From assembly GCF_023703795.1 (NCBI RefSeq), contig NZ_CP098518.1, forward strand, positions 930,001 to 994,000: a DNA stretch of 64,000 nt. The letters are read 5' to 3'. The DNA is from Haloplanus sp. HW8-1 (GTDB taxonomy: Archaea; Halobacteriota; Halobacteria; Halobacteriales; Haloferacaceae). Positions 1 to 11,791 of the stretch are shown in pieces. A model generated the notes under the pieces. The model ran no database searches, was not told the DNA's origin, and worked only from the letters and a program-made list of their open reading frames with translations. The stretch's first letter is position 1, and each line of letters opens with the position of its first letter. The translations under genes were made by a program, and so were the position numbers.

Positions 1-3459
<3,459 letters not shown>

Positions 3460-3460
<1 letters not shown>

Positions 3461-3815
3461 CGGATCCGTCTGTCGAGTGCGCTCGCGGCGAGTTCGCCCG
3501 CCGTGTTGTGGTCGTCGAGGATCGGATTGACTTCGACGAGTTCGAGCGACCGCACCGCTGCCCTCGTCGTCACCCGTTCGGTGACTCGGGTGGACACCGA
3601 CCTGATGTCCGAGAGGAAATTCGCGTCGTCGCGGCCGGCATCGCGTGTCTCTGTTCGCGGTACGAAGGGGTCGCCGGCGTCGCGAACGTCGAAGTCGGCG
3701 TTCCGGAGCGTGGCTGGGAGGGTAGTAGAGCGGATCACCGGCGGGCCATGTCGCCGCTGCGGCGACTCGTTCCGTCGGCGGTGGACACTCCGAGGACGCG
3801 GATCGGCTCGTGATC
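3460..3815 (-). pseudogene. Arginase remnant (frameshift plus large internal deletion)
   Basis: On the minus strand, one frame near 3740-3815 reads EPIRVLGVST and a degenerate RRSGDMARR ending in a stop; this looks like the N-terminal strand and the RRGVDMGPSAIRYA region of arginase. A second frame then continues with VIRSTTLPATL, NADFDVRDAGD and a PRTETRD segment. It jumps directly to RSLELVEVNPILDDHN and ASALDRRIR, which is the extreme arginase C-terminus. Roughly 190 residues, including every metal-binding His/Asp motif, are missing, so it cannot be functional. The remnant ends on the gyrA stop codon. No intact start is visible. The identification rests on remembered family motifs, not on an alignment. 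Confidence 0.72.
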
Positions 3816-3859
3816 CCGGCCGTATCCGCCGCCGGCACACAGCGTCGCGTGGCGGTCGG

Positions 3860-4807
3860 TCAGCCCGTGTAGGGCGCACAGACGCGGGCGACGCCCTCCT
3901 CGAAGTCGATTTCGGGTTCCCAGCCGGTTGCCTCCCGGAGCTTGGTGGCGTCGGCCATGGTGTCGTGGACGTACACCTCTAGGGGGTTCTCGACGTACTC
4001 GGGGTTGACGTCCGTCCCGAGTTCGTCGTTGATCATCTCGACCATCGTGTTGAAGGTGTAGCTCTCGCCGGTGCCGACGTTGTAGATGCCCTGCAACTCG
4101 TGGTCGGCGGCGAGTTCGATGGCCCGGACCACGTCGTCGACGTGGGTGAAATCCCGGGTCTGGGAGCCATCGCCGAACAGCACCGGCGCCTCGCCGTTGG
4201 CGATGGCGTCGGCGAACTGTGCGATCGTGTTGGCGTACTCGCCTTTGTGTTCCTCGGCGCCGCCGTAGCCCTGGTACACCGAGAAAAAGCGCAGGCCGGC
4301 GAGGGTCATGTCGTAGTGGTGGCCGAAGTACTCGCCGTAGCGCTCCCGCGCGAGTTTCGACGCCTCGTAGCAGGTGCGGGCCTCGACCGGCATGTCCTCG
4401 GGCGAGGGTTCGGTCCGGGAGCCGTAAATCGAGGAGGTGGTCGCGTAGACCACGGTGTCACAGCCGTCCTCGCGGGCCTGTTCGACCGTGTTGACGAACC
4501 CCTCGACGTTGACGCGGGTGGCCTCGCGTTTGTTCTCCTCGACCATCGTATACGAGGAGTACGCCGCGAGGTGGAAGACGACGTCGACGTCGGTGGGCAG
4601 GTCGTCGTCGAGGACGCTCCCGTCGACGAACTCGACGCCGCCCTCGCCGGTCGAGTCGCCGTTCTCGTCGACACCGTCGAGGTTCTCCGGCGTCCCGAGA
4701 TGGCAGTCGTCGAGGGCGATGACCTCGTTGTCGGTCGCGAGGCGATTGGCCAGGTTCGATCCGATGAATCCCGCACCGCCCGTGACGAGGACTCGCTTTC
4801 CGTTCAT
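3860..4807 (-). CDS. NAD-dependent nucleotide-sugar epimerase/dehydratase
   Basis: Extended short-chain dehydrogenase, 315 residues, the usual size for UDP-glucose 4-epimerase relatives. The N-terminal Rossmann motif VTGGAGFIGSNLA (residues about 7-19) binds NAD. An acidic residue follows the second strand (ALDD). The catalytic Ser/Tyr/Lys appear as TTSSIYG and YEASK. The C-terminal VGTGESYTFNTM resembles the sugar-nucleotide binding region. It probably acts in surface glycan or N-glycosylation sugar supply. It is divergent from the regulator that follows; no other glycan gene is nearby, so the exact sugar cannot be named. Confidence 0.88.
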   Translation of the reverse strand: MNGKRVLVTGGAGFIGSNLANRLATDNEVIALDDCHLGTPENLDGVDENGDSTGEGGVEFVDGSVLDDDLPTDVDVVFHLAAYSSYTMVEENKREATRVNVEGFVNTVEQAREDGCDTVVYATTSSIYGSRTEPSPEDMPVEARTCYEASKLARERYGEYFGHHYDMTLAGLRFFSVYQGYGGAEEHKGEYANTIAQFADAIANGEAPVLFGDGSQTRDFTHVDDVVRAIELAADHELQGIYNVGTGESYTFNTMVEMINDELGTDVNPEYVENPLEVYVHDTMADATKLREATGWEPEIDFEEGVARVCAPYTG

Positions 4808-4897
4808 ACCGGGGGAAATCCCGACAGATCCAAAGCCGTATCGCTTTCATCGCGACGGGGAGCCCGGAGCGGGGCCGGTTTTTCCACATCCCTCGAA

Positions 4898-4905
4898 TTT
4901 AATAA
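4898..4905 (+). promoter_or_regulatory. TATA box for the HTH regulator gene
   Basis: The AT-rich octamer TTTAATAA is centred about 26 bases before the ATG at 4928, the archaeal TATA distance for a leaderless transcript. A GGAGG at 4922 lies too close to the start codon to act as a ribosome binding site. Confidence 0.6.
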
Positions 4906-4927
4906 CGCGAGTCACCAACTCGGAGGC

Positions 4928-5461
4928 ATGTCATCAATCGAACTGACGTCGAGCCAGAGGACGATCCTCACGGCCCTGATCAACCTCCATCGCGAAACCG
5001 AGGACGCGGTCAAAGGCGAGGACATCGCCGAGGAAGTCGACCGAAACCCCGGCACCATTCGCAACCAGATGCAGAGCCTGAAGGCCCTCCAACTCGTCGA
5101 GGGTGTACCGGGACCGAAGGGCGGGTACAAGCCGACGGCCAACGCCTACGAGGCCCTCGACGTGGACCAGATGGACGAACCCGCGGCCGTCCCGCTGCTC
5201 CACAACGGTGAGCCCGTCGACACCGCGAACGTGGGCGAGATCGACCTCTCGTCGGTTCACCACCCCGACCTCTGTCGCGCGGAGATTCACGTCCAGGGTT
5301 CCGTCCGTGAGTTCCACGAGGGTGACGAGGTTCGTGTCGGCCCCACCCCGCTCTCGAAACTCGTCATCGACGGGACGGTGGACGGCAAGGACGACACCGA
5401 AAACATCCTGATCCTACGCATCGACGACATGCGAGCACCCGCGGAACAGCCGGAACACTAG
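4928..5461 (+). CDS. Winged-helix transcriptional regulator, Rrf2/TrmB-like haloarchaeal family
   Basis: Protein of 177 residues. The N-terminal part (about 1-75) is a winged helix with SSQRTILTALINLHRE and IAEEVDRNPGTIRNQMQ as the recognition helix, ending in a wing with GPKGGYKPT. The C-terminal half has the pattern of an all-beta ligand or assembly domain (LCRAEIHVQGSVREF, VRVGPTPLSKLVIDG). No cysteine cluster for Fe-S binding is seen, so an Rrf2 label would describe the HTH only. The start follows from the TATA spacing. Target genes are unknown; the divergent epimerase is the nearest candidate. Confidence 0.75.
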   Translation: MSSIELTSSQRTILTALINLHRETEDAVKGEDIAEEVDRNPGTIRNQMQSLKALQLVEGVPGPKGGYKPTANAYEALDVDQMDEPAAVPLLHNGEPVDTANVGEIDLSSVHHPDLCRAEIHVQGSVREFHEGDEVRVGPTPLSKLVIDGTVDGKDDTENILILRIDDMRAPAEQPEH

Positions 5462-5553
5462 CCCGGTCGCGGCCGTCCGAGGCGGCCACTCGCCTTCCGA
5501 ACCGGTCGAATACGTACGTTCGGGAACGGCCACGAGGAGCCGATCCGCCCTGC

Positions 5554-6732
5554 CTACATGTCCGACCAGGCGTCGATGGCCCGGCCGACGGAGGAGACGT
5601 CGGCGATCCAGCGCGCGGCGACCGCCTTCTTCAGCAGTTCGGCGCCGATGCCGCCGAAGGTGTTGACCGGGAGGAGATCGACGCCGTGGGCGACCGCCTC
5701 GTCGCCAACGGAGACGAGCGTCCCCTTGTCGTCGTGAGTCCACGTCCGGAGCGACTGCCCCTTGGCGGCGCGAACGAGGTTCTCGCCGGCGACCTCGGCG
5801 GCCTGCCAGGCGGCCTGTGCCGTCGGTGGGGCGAACTCCTCGGGGCCCTGCTCGACGAGGGCCGTATCACCGATGGCGAATACCCGCTCGTCGCTCGTCT
5901 GGAAGTCGCGATCGGCGTATACCCGGTTGCTCCGGTCGTCCTTGTCGATCTCGGCGTCGGCGATCTCGTCCTGGCCGGTGATGCCGCCGGTCCAGAGGAA
6001 CACGTCGTAGTCGAGTTCGGTCGGATCCGCTTCCTCGCCGCCGCCCACGTAAATCGTCTCTTCGTCGACTTTCGAGACGAACTCGCCGCACATGATGTCG
6101 ATGCCGGCGGCTTCGAGGCGCTTGCGGAGAGCCCCCTGGAGTTCGGGATCGTTGCCCGGGAACACCTCGTCGAGCCCTTCGACGAGGGTCACGTCGATCG
6201 GCGCGCGGTGTTCGTCCCGGTAGGCGGCGATCTCGCCTGCCGACTGGATACCGGAGAGACCGGCCCCGCCGACGACCACCTGTGCGGGGTCGGAGCGGGT
6301 GGCGTCGGCGGCCGCGTCGGCCACGTCGCGATGGACTTCCCGGGCGTCGTCGAGGCTCTTGAGCGTGCGGGAGTGTTCTTTCAGTCCCTCGATGCCGTAG
6401 AACGCCGTGCGACTCCCGAGGGCGACGAGCAGATAGTCGTAGGGAACCGGTTCGTCGTCTTGCAGGTGAATCTCCCGTTCGTCGACGTCGATACCCGTGA
6501 CGTGCCCCTGCCGGAAGGTCGTCTCCGGAGATTTGATCTCGTCGACGGGAATGGAGATCTTGGAGGCGACGCTCGTATCGCGGATCACGCGGTGGGCCTC
6601 GTGGAGAACGAGATGATAGTCGTGCTCGGAGATCCAGGTCAGTTCGGCGCTACCGTCCGCTACTTCTTCGAAGCGAGTGACGGCACCGGCACCGGCGTAC
6701 CCGGACCCGAGAACGACGACCTGAGAGGTCAT
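5554..6732 (-). CDS. FAD-dependent NADH dehydrogenase (NDH-2 type) / pyridine nucleotide-disulfide oxidoreductase
   Basis: Protein of 392 residues with two dinucleotide-binding folds: VVVLGSGYAGAGAVTRFEE at the N-terminus for FAD and VVVGGAGLSGIQSAGEIA near residue 155 for NAD(P)H. The flavin-contacting FAIGDTALVEQGP occurs near residue 290. This layout fits the NDH-2 and sulfide:quinone reductase superfamily, single polypeptides that pass electrons from NADH to quinone at the membrane surface. No redox-active Cys pair of the sulfide:quinone type is obvious, which favours NDH-2. It appears monocistronic, and the downstream gene end is about 90 bases away. Confidence 0.85.
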   Translation of the reverse strand: MTSQVVVLGSGYAGAGAVTRFEEVADGSAELTWISEHDYHLVLHEAHRVIRDTSVASKISIPVDEIKSPETTFRQGHVTGIDVDEREIHLQDDEPVPYDYLLVALGSRTAFYGIEGLKEHSRTLKSLDDAREVHRDVADAAADATRSDPAQVVVGGAGLSGIQSAGEIAAYRDEHRAPIDVTLVEGLDEVFPGNDPELQGALRKRLEAAGIDIMCGEFVSKVDEETIYVGGGEEADPTELDYDVFLWTGGITGQDEIADAEIDKDDRSNRVYADRDFQTSDERVFAIGDTALVEQGPEEFAPPTAQAAWQAAEVAGENLVRAAKGQSLRTWTHDDKGTLVSVGDEAVAHGVDLLPVNTFGGIGAELLKKAVAARWIADVSSVGRAIDAWSDM

Positions 6733-6822
6733 ACTCGCCAGTCGGAATCCATCCGTTATAGGGGTGTTGAAACCGCCGCGGGGGAGTGCGAACCGCCCCT
6801 TGATCTGATAGATAGCGTACAG

Positions 6823-7626
6823 TTACAGCGAGAGGCCGGCGTGCCACGCGCCGGCGTCGGCCTCCTCGCGGCGGCCGTCCATCTCGTGGAGGAGCGCGGC
6901 GGCCAGGCTGCCGACCGCCGCGGCCCGACCCTCCCCTTCGGTGCGGAACTCGCCGGTCGTCCGGTTGGCGAAGACGGTGCACACCGCGCCCGCTCGAAGC
7001 CCGTAGAGGTTCGCGAGCGTCAACACGGCGCTTGCCTCCATCTCGATGTTCTTGACGTTCGCGGTCCGAAGGTCGTCGAGCAACGTCTCGCTCCCGGCCG
7101 CCTCGAAGCCCTCGAATCCCGGGCGGGCCTGCCCCGCGTAGAAACTGTCCGTACTGAGGGTGACGCCGCAGTGGTAGTCGTAGCCGAGGCGTTCGGCGGC
7201 CGCGATCAGCGCCGAGACGACCGCGTGATCGGCGACGGCGGGGTACTCCTCACGGACGTACTCCTCGCTCGTCCCTTCGCCACGGACGGCACCCGTCGTG
7301 ATGACCAGATCACCGACGCCAATCTCCGGGTGGATGGCTCCACAGGACCCCACCCGGAGGAACGTCTCCGCGCCGACGCGAGCGAGTTCCTCGACGGCGA
7401 TGGAGGCGGACGGACTGCCGATCCCCGTCGAGGTAACCGAGAGCGGCGCGCCCTCGTACGTTCCCGTCGCAGTGCGGTACTCACGGTGGCTCGCGACCCG
7501 TTCGGCCTCGTCCCAGTGGTCGGTGACGACGTCGACGCGGTCCGGGTCGCCAGGCAACAACACCGTCTCCGCCACGTCGCCAGGAGCGACGTCGAGGTGG
7601 TACTGCTGGCCGCTATCGTCTGTCAT
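6823..7626 (-). CDS. udp: Uridine phosphorylase / nucleoside phosphorylase
   Basis: Reversible phosphorolysis of nucleosides to base and ribose-1-phosphate. The 267 residues match family size. Visible landmarks are LLPGDPDRV near the N-terminus (phosphate loop), the STGIGSPSASIAVEEL block, RVGSCGAIHPEIGVGDLVI, and VKNIEMEASAVLTLA, whose Glu-Met-Glu contacts the ribose. The cytidine deaminase encoded about 350 bases away on the same strand would feed it uridine, so the two together form a pyrimidine nucleoside salvage set. Uridine is the likely substrate, but purine nucleosides cannot be excluded. Confidence 0.9.
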   Translation of the reverse strand: MTDDSGQQYHLDVAPGDVAETVLLPGDPDRVDVVTDHWDEAERVASHREYRTATGTYEGAPLSVTSTGIGSPSASIAVEELARVGAETFLRVGSCGAIHPEIGVGDLVITTGAVRGEGTSEEYVREEYPAVADHAVVSALIAAAERLGYDYHCGVTLSTDSFYAGQARPGFEGFEAAGSETLLDDLRTANVKNIEMEASAVLTLANLYGLRAGAVCTVFANRTTGEFRTEGEGRAAAVGSLAAALLHEMDGRREEADAGAWHAGLSL

Positions 7627-7718
7627 AGGTGGCCGTACGAAAACGGACGTGAAATAGCTGCGGTGGGCTACTCGTCGTTCGGGACCCTGCGACTGCGGCC
7701 GCGGGACGCGACCGGGGA

Positions 7719-7850
7719 CTACTGGTATTCCGGGGTGACCCAGCTACAGGTCGAACACGCGTGGATGCCCTGCACGTTCAGCACGTCGTTCTCGCAGGAC
7801 GGACAGGTCGACAGTTCGGACGGGTCGGCCGGGCGACTGAGTCGTGCCAT
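7719..7850 (-). CDS. Zinc-ribbon microprotein, 43 residues
   Basis: A tiny ORF between the phosphorylase and deaminase genes. It starts MARLSRPADPSEL and contains two Cys-x2-Cys knuckles, CPSC at residues 16-19 and CSTC at 32-35, followed by a short aromatic tail (SWVTPEYQ). The spacing of about 12 residues between knuckles is that of a rubredoxin-like or zinc-ribbon fold. Such small zinc-binding proteins are common in haloarchaea and mostly uncharacterised. No function is assigned. It is on the same strand as its neighbours and may be cotranscribed. Confidence 0.75.
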   Translation of the reverse strand: MARLSRPADPSELSTCPSCENDVLNVQGIHACSTCSWVTPEYQ

Positions 7851-7972
7851 CTTGATAGTACGATGTCACTCCCAACATAAAAGGCTGCTGTGAGTATGTA
7901 TTGCACAGACGTAATATTGTCTAAGGAAGTTGTGTCTGAATCAGATTTGATGTACGTTCGTTTCGCACAGAT

Positions 7973-8401
7973 TCATTCTCCACTACGTTTGGCTGCTTCG
8001 AGCGTCTCCGGACCGATGGTCGACGGGAGCAGTTCGCCGAGGGTGTACTCGCTCGTCGTCCCGTCGCCCTCGTCACAGACCACCCGCAGGTCGTCGTCAC
8101 AGAACTCCGCGAGGGTCTGGCGACACATCCCGCAGGGCGTGACCCCGTCGCGTGCGCCCGAGGTCACGGCGAGACGGTCGAACGTGCGGTGGCCGTCCGT
8201 GACGGCCGACGCGAGGGCTACCTCTTCGGCGTGGAGGCTGTTGCTGTAGTTGGCGTTTTCGATGTTACTGCCGGTGAAGACGGTGCCGTCGGTGGTTCGG
8301 ATCGCGGCACCCACTCGATACTCCGAGTACGGGACGTACGCCGTATCGAGGGCGTCACGGGCGCGTTCGACGAGGGTGTCGGTCACGCTCGGCCCGTACA
8401 C
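7973..8401 (-). CDS. cdd: Cytidine deaminase
   Basis: Hydrolytic deamination of cytidine and deoxycytidine to uridine. The 142 residues match the small tetrameric class. The zinc site is complete: HAEEVAL near residue 54 supplies His and the proton-shuttling Glu, and PCGMCRQ near residue 92 supplies two Cys. The N-terminal SEYRVGAAI and NIENANYSNS contact the ribose. It pairs functionally with the uridine phosphorylase gene downstream on the same strand. The start could also be a few codons further in; MYGPSVTD is taken because it is the only ATG. Confidence 0.93.
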   Translation of the reverse strand: MYGPSVTDTLVERARDALDTAYVPYSEYRVGAAIRTTDGTVFTGSNIENANYSNSLHAEEVALASAVTDGHRTFDRLAVTSGARDGVTPCGMCRQTLAEFCDDDLRVVCDEGDGTTSEYTLGELLPSTIGPETLEAAKRSGE

Positions 8402-8581
8402 GCCGAGGGCGCATATGGGTTGGCACGACCGGGTCGGTACCGCGTCCGTTCCGTCGTCTGCGACGCCGGAGATCGCTCCGCTGTCGCCGGTTTCGGCGAT
8501 GGGAACCTCCCATCCGAACGACCCGTCGGCCGACGGCTCGCACCCGGGGAACTTTTACTCGCGGAGCGCCGATCGGAACCT

Positions 8582-8797
8582 ATGGCACTCCCGCAGGGTG
8601 AGGCGTCGACACCGAACCGACGGCGCGCGTTGCTCGCGGTGACGCCGTTCTTGTTGCTCGGGCTCGCCGACGTGCTCCTCCTCCTGTTCTGGGGGATCGA
8701 GCCGCTGTGGGCGTTCGCCATCCTTCCACCGATCCTCTTCTGTACGGTACTGGCGTGGCTGGCGTTCAGCACCGACTTCCTCGACGAGCGCACCTAG
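8582..8797 (+). CDS. Small membrane protein, DUF3311-like
   Basis: Protein of 71 residues with two predicted membrane helices: LLAVTPFLLLGLADVLLLLF and LWAFAILPPILFCTVLAWLA, joined by a WGIEP turn. This hydrophobic hairpin with a PLW turn is typical of DUF3311, whose members often accompany sodium:solute symporters; no symporter is encoded beside it here. The C-terminus overlaps that of the convergent acetyltransferase by 4 bases. Function unknown. Confidence 0.7.
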   Translation: MALPQGEASTPNRRRALLAVTPFLLLGLADVLLLLFWGIEPLWAFAILPPILFCTVLAWLAFSTDFLDERT

Positions 8798-9378
8798 CGA
8801 CCGGTGTCGTACTTGTAGGTCGCACTCTCCGGGTCGATGCCGAAATCCTCGGCGTCGGCCTCCGGGGACTCCTCCCCTTCCGCGCCGGGGGTCGCGTTCT
8901 TGAACGCCTCCCGAAGCCGGCCTGGCATCACGAACTCGTCGACGTCCAGGGCCGTCGCGACGGCGTCGGGCTGAACTGCCTCCCGCTTTGCCGTCACCCG
9001 CTCGGCCATCCGCTCCGGAAGCGTACTCGATTCGACGGGGTCGAAGCCGAACCGCGCCAGATAGTTGGGCTGGTCGGTCACCGAGTAGACAGTCTCGAAC
9101 CCCTCGGCGGCCGCCGTCTCGACGAGGCGCTCGACGACGTGGGCGCCGACGCCCTGCCCGCGCCACGCGGGCAGGACGCCGACGCCGGTGAGTTCACAGT
9201 AGTCGCCGGCGTCGGTCTTGTGGATGCGAACCCGGCCGAACCCCGCCCGCTCGTTCGTCTCTTCGTCCACCGCGATGACGTAATCCCGGGACCGGAAGGC
9301 GGCGTCGTCGAGGGCCATCTCCTCGATGTGGTCGAGCAACCAGGCCTCGTCTCGGTTCTTGGCATCCCGGACGTACAT
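8794..9378 (-). CDS. GNAT family N-acetyltransferase
   Basis: Protein of 194 residues with the acetyl-CoA binding motif LPAWRGQGVGAHVVERLVE near residue 70, preceded by the beta strand CELTGVGV and followed by FETVYSVTDQPNYLARFGF, the closing block of the fold. A charged tail of about 60 residues follows and is unusual for a minimal GNAT. ATG 9378 is chosen because the fold begins at once. An in-frame ATG at 9522 would add 48 residues with a hydrophobic stretch (MIPTLIAYGATIFAIVVARV) that does not belong to the GNAT fold. The substrate cannot be deduced. Confidence 0.8.
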   Translation of the reverse strand: MYVRDAKNRDEAWLLDHIEEMALDDAAFRSRDYVIAVDEETNERAGFGRVRIHKTDAGDYCELTGVGVLPAWRGQGVGAHVVERLVETAAAEGFETVYSVTDQPNYLARFGFDPVESSTLPERMAERVTAKREAVQPDAVATALDVDEFVMPGRLREAFKNATPGAEGEESPEADAEDFGIDPESATYKYDTGR

Positions 9379-9760
9379 GCTGCGACGTAGTGAGCCGGGG
9401 GGTAAAAGGATTTGCCGGCAGCAGGGCCCAGAAGGGCTGGAACGTCTTCCCCGCTCGTGGCCCACCCGCGCCACGACGATGGCGAAGATCGTGGCACCGT
9501 ACGCGATCAGCGTTGGAATCAACGCAAACGGGAACGGACTCGGGAATCCACTTCTCCGACGGCACCGTTCGACCGGAAGACGACACCGCTACGGCGCTCA
9601 TAAACGTTCACATGACGCATGAGTATCCCTACCGAGCGGAGTTCATCCGACGAGATGCGCCCTCGTCGTGGAGATCACTGGGGACCGTCGGCCGCGGAAC
9701 GGTGCCATCCGACGTGACGACCGACATACTCAAACGTCCGGTCGCCGTGGTTCCGGCGGG
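9379..9760 (+). other. Intergenic stretch without a convincing gene
   Basis: About 380 bases between divergent genes. On the minus strand, a short hydrophobic reading frame (9400-9522) encodes one possible membrane helix and runs into the acetyltransferase. On the plus strand, no frame has recognisable features. It may hold the remains of a small membrane protein, but this is not strong enough to call. Confidence 0.4.
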
Positions 9761-10384
9761 ATGATGTTGCCGACACACGCCATCGCCGGGATGCTGTTGG
9801 CTCTGCCGGCGGCACTCGCCATGCCCGAGTTCGGGAGTGTCGCACTCGGAGCGGGCTTTCTCGGCGGCGTCCTGCCCGATCTGGACATGTACGTCGGCCA
9901 CCGCGAGACGCTGCACTATCCGGTCTACTACGCGGCCGTCGGCGTGGCGAGTCTACCCGTAACGCTGCTGATTCCGTCGGCGACGACTGTCGGCCTCACG
10001 GCACTCTTGCTCGCTGCGGCGGCCCACAGCGTCGCCGATGTCTTCGGCGGCGGGTTGGAACTCCGGCCATGGGAGGCTACGTCGCGACGTGCCGTCTACG
10101 ACCACTACCATGGCCGCTGGATCGCACCACGACGGGGCGTCGGATACGACGGATCGCCGACCGACCTCCTGTTGACTGTTCTGCTCGCCGCACCCTTGCT
10201 CGCCGTCGTCGGTCCGCCGTACCGGTGGCTCGTCGCCGGCGCACTCGTCGTGGCGATCGTCTACGCATCCGTCCGTCGTACCCTCCCGACGGTCGCGGAA
10301 CACCTCGTATCGTCGCTTCCAGCGTGGACGACGCCCTACCTCCCGGCCCGGTATCGGGCCCGTCACGCCCCGGCCGACGAGTAG
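9761..10384 (+). CDS. Membrane-bound metal-dependent hydrolase-like protein (YdjM/DUF457 type)
   Basis: Protein of 207 residues with about four to five membrane helices. The N-terminus has PTHAIAGMLLALP and GGVLPDLDMYVGHRETLHYP, carrying the His, Asp and His residues (TH, LPDLD, HRETLH) that define the DUF457/YdjM family of membrane-embedded putative metal-dependent hydrolases. A second cluster, AAHSVADVFGGGLELRPWE, is also family-like. It is followed after 9 bases by another polytopic protein on the same strand, so a two-gene operon is likely. Substrate unknown. Confidence 0.75.
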   Translation: MMLPTHAIAGMLLALPAALAMPEFGSVALGAGFLGGVLPDLDMYVGHRETLHYPVYYAAVGVASLPVTLLIPSATTVGLTALLLAAAAHSVADVFGGGLELRPWEATSRRAVYDHYHGRWIAPRRGVGYDGSPTDLLLTVLLAAPLLAVVGPPYRWLVAGALVVAIVYASVRRTLPTVAEHLVSSLPAWTTPYLPARYRARHAPADE

Positions 10385-10393
10385 TCGGCACCG

Positions 10394-11074
10394 ATGGAAC
10401 CGATGATCGACACGCTCGGATTCGGGACGCTGGTGTTCCAGGCCGCCATCGGCGGGATCCTTCTCGAAGCCCTTCGCCGGCGAGACGTGACCGTCGCCGT
10501 CAACGCCGCCGTCGCGTTCGGTCTCGCCGTCCTGCCCACGGCCGCTCTCCCGTGGGTTGCCGACGTCGGGTCTCCCCTCGCGCTGTGGATCGCCGTGGCC
10601 GGCTTGCTCCACTGTCTGGGCATGTTCGGACTCTACGAGTCCGTGTGGTGGTGGGACCATCTGACACACACGGTCTCGGCCGGTCTGGTCGCCGCACTGA
10701 TCTACGCCGCCCTCCTCGTGAGCGCCCCCGACGGGACCGTCACGGGACGACCCCCGCCCACCCTCCCGAGTGCGACGATCCTGCTGACCGTCGCTGTCGG
10801 CGTAGCCTGGGAACTGATCGAACTGATCGCCCGCGAGATCGGAGAGCAGTACGGCGTCGAACCGGTACTCGTTCACTACGGCCGGCGGGACACGGCGCTC
10901 GATCTGGGATTCGACGCCGTCGGCGCGCTCGTGACCGTCGCCATCGATCTCCGCCTCTTCGTGCCAGTCGTCGAACGGCTTCCCGTCCCGACCGGCGTGG
11001 CGCTCCTCTGGAGCGTGAGCGTCGCCATCGCCGGCTCGATACTCGTGTTCGTCGGTCTCCGGATGGCGAGGTGA
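10394..11074 (+). CDS. Polytopic membrane protein, YjdF/DUF2238-like
   Basis: Protein of 226 residues with about six hydrophobic helices. Around residues 75-95 it has SVWWWDHLTHTVSAGLV, and near residue 135 it has VGVAWELIELI; near residue 165 it has DTALDLGFDAVGALV. The pattern of a WDHxxH motif, a WELxE motif and a D-x2-xD segment on successive helices matches the YjdF/DUF2238 family. It lies 9 bases after the preceding membrane protein gene, suggesting cotranscription. Function unknown. Confidence 0.7.
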   Translation: MEPMIDTLGFGTLVFQAAIGGILLEALRRRDVTVAVNAAVAFGLAVLPTAALPWVADVGSPLALWIAVAGLLHCLGMFGLYESVWWWDHLTHTVSAGLVAALIYAALLVSAPDGTVTGRPPPTLPSATILLTVAVGVAWELIELIAREIGEQYGVEPVLVHYGRRDTALDLGFDAVGALVTVAIDLRLFVPVVERLPVPTGVALLWSVSVAIAGSILVFVGLRMAR

Positions 11075-11077
11075 GGC

Positions 11078-11791
11078 CTACACCGCGTCGAGTCCGATCC
11101 GCCGGTCTTCCGGCACGCCGGCGTCACCCACGGCGACCTCGGCCACGCCCTCGGCACCGTCGTCCGGGTCGGGGAGTACGACCGTCCCGCCGGCCAGCAA
11201 CGGTGCGATCACGCCAGCGATCACCGCACGCGGGTCGGCGAGCGACGCCCGGAGCGCGACGGCCCTCCCGTCGTTTAGCTCCGCCGTGTCGACCACGCCG
11301 CTCGCCCGCTCCAACAGGTCGCGGTGTGACCACGTCGACCCGCCGTCGAAGACGACCGGCTCGCCGGGCGACCGCTCACCGGGGGGCATCGACGGGTTCT
11401 CGCTCCAGACGACGCCCTCCCAGTGGGTCGTCGTCGTCGCCGCCGGTGCGCCACCGTACACCAGCACCTTCCGATCGCCGTCGTCGAGGTCACGTTCCCG
11501 GTCGACGTGCCCCATCACGACCCGCGCGTCGGCATTCGCGTCGAACGTGACCCGGGCCCCCAGTAGCGCCGCGCCGAACAGCGTTCCGAGGATCTGGGGT
11601 TCCGGGTCGGGGTCGAGGGCGACGGTCGACCCCTCGTGGACCCCGAGGTGACTGAGCGCGTGGCCGGCCTTCCAGGCGGTCGTACAGAAGTCGCGATAGC
11701 TGATCTCGCGGTCGCGGGCGACGATCCGGAGGGCGATTCGCTCGCTCCGCCGGTCGCGGCCGACGAGATCGCCGAGGACGGAGACGGTCAT
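11078..11791 (-). CDS. Truncated adenylate-forming (ANL/AMP-binding) enzyme-like protein
   Basis: Protein of 237 residues. The first 75 look like the N-terminal domain of acyl-CoA synthetases (ISYRDFCTTAWKAGHALSHL, then GSTVALDPDPEPQILGTLFG and AALLGARV). Near residue 145 is a STWSHRDLLERA segment, and near 190 a VIAGVIAPLLAGGTVVLPD segment that resembles the second subdomain. The ATP-binding P-loop, the hinge, the catalytic Lys and the whole C-terminal domain are absent; normal members exceed 500 residues. It begins directly after the dnaJ stop, so it is transcribed with the chaperone genes. It may be a binding protein rather than an enzyme, or a stable remnant. Confidence 0.65.
   Translation of the reverse strand: MTVSVLGDLVGRDRRSERIALRIVARDREISYRDFCTTAWKAGHALSHLGVHEGSTVALDPDPEPQILGTLFGAALLGARVTFDANADARVVMGHVDRERDLDDGDRKVLVYGGAPAATTTTHWEGVVWSENPSMPPGERSPGEPVVFDGGSTWSHRDLLERASGVVDTAELNDGRAVALRASLADPRAVIAGVIAPLLAGGTVVLPDPDDGAEGVAEVAVGDAGVPEDRRIGLDAV

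Noticed and set aside
9400-9522. Hydrophobic 40-codon minus-strand extension of the acetyltransferase
   Set aside because: One possible membrane helix, but the sequence is not part of the GNAT fold and no separate stop, start and promoter define a gene.
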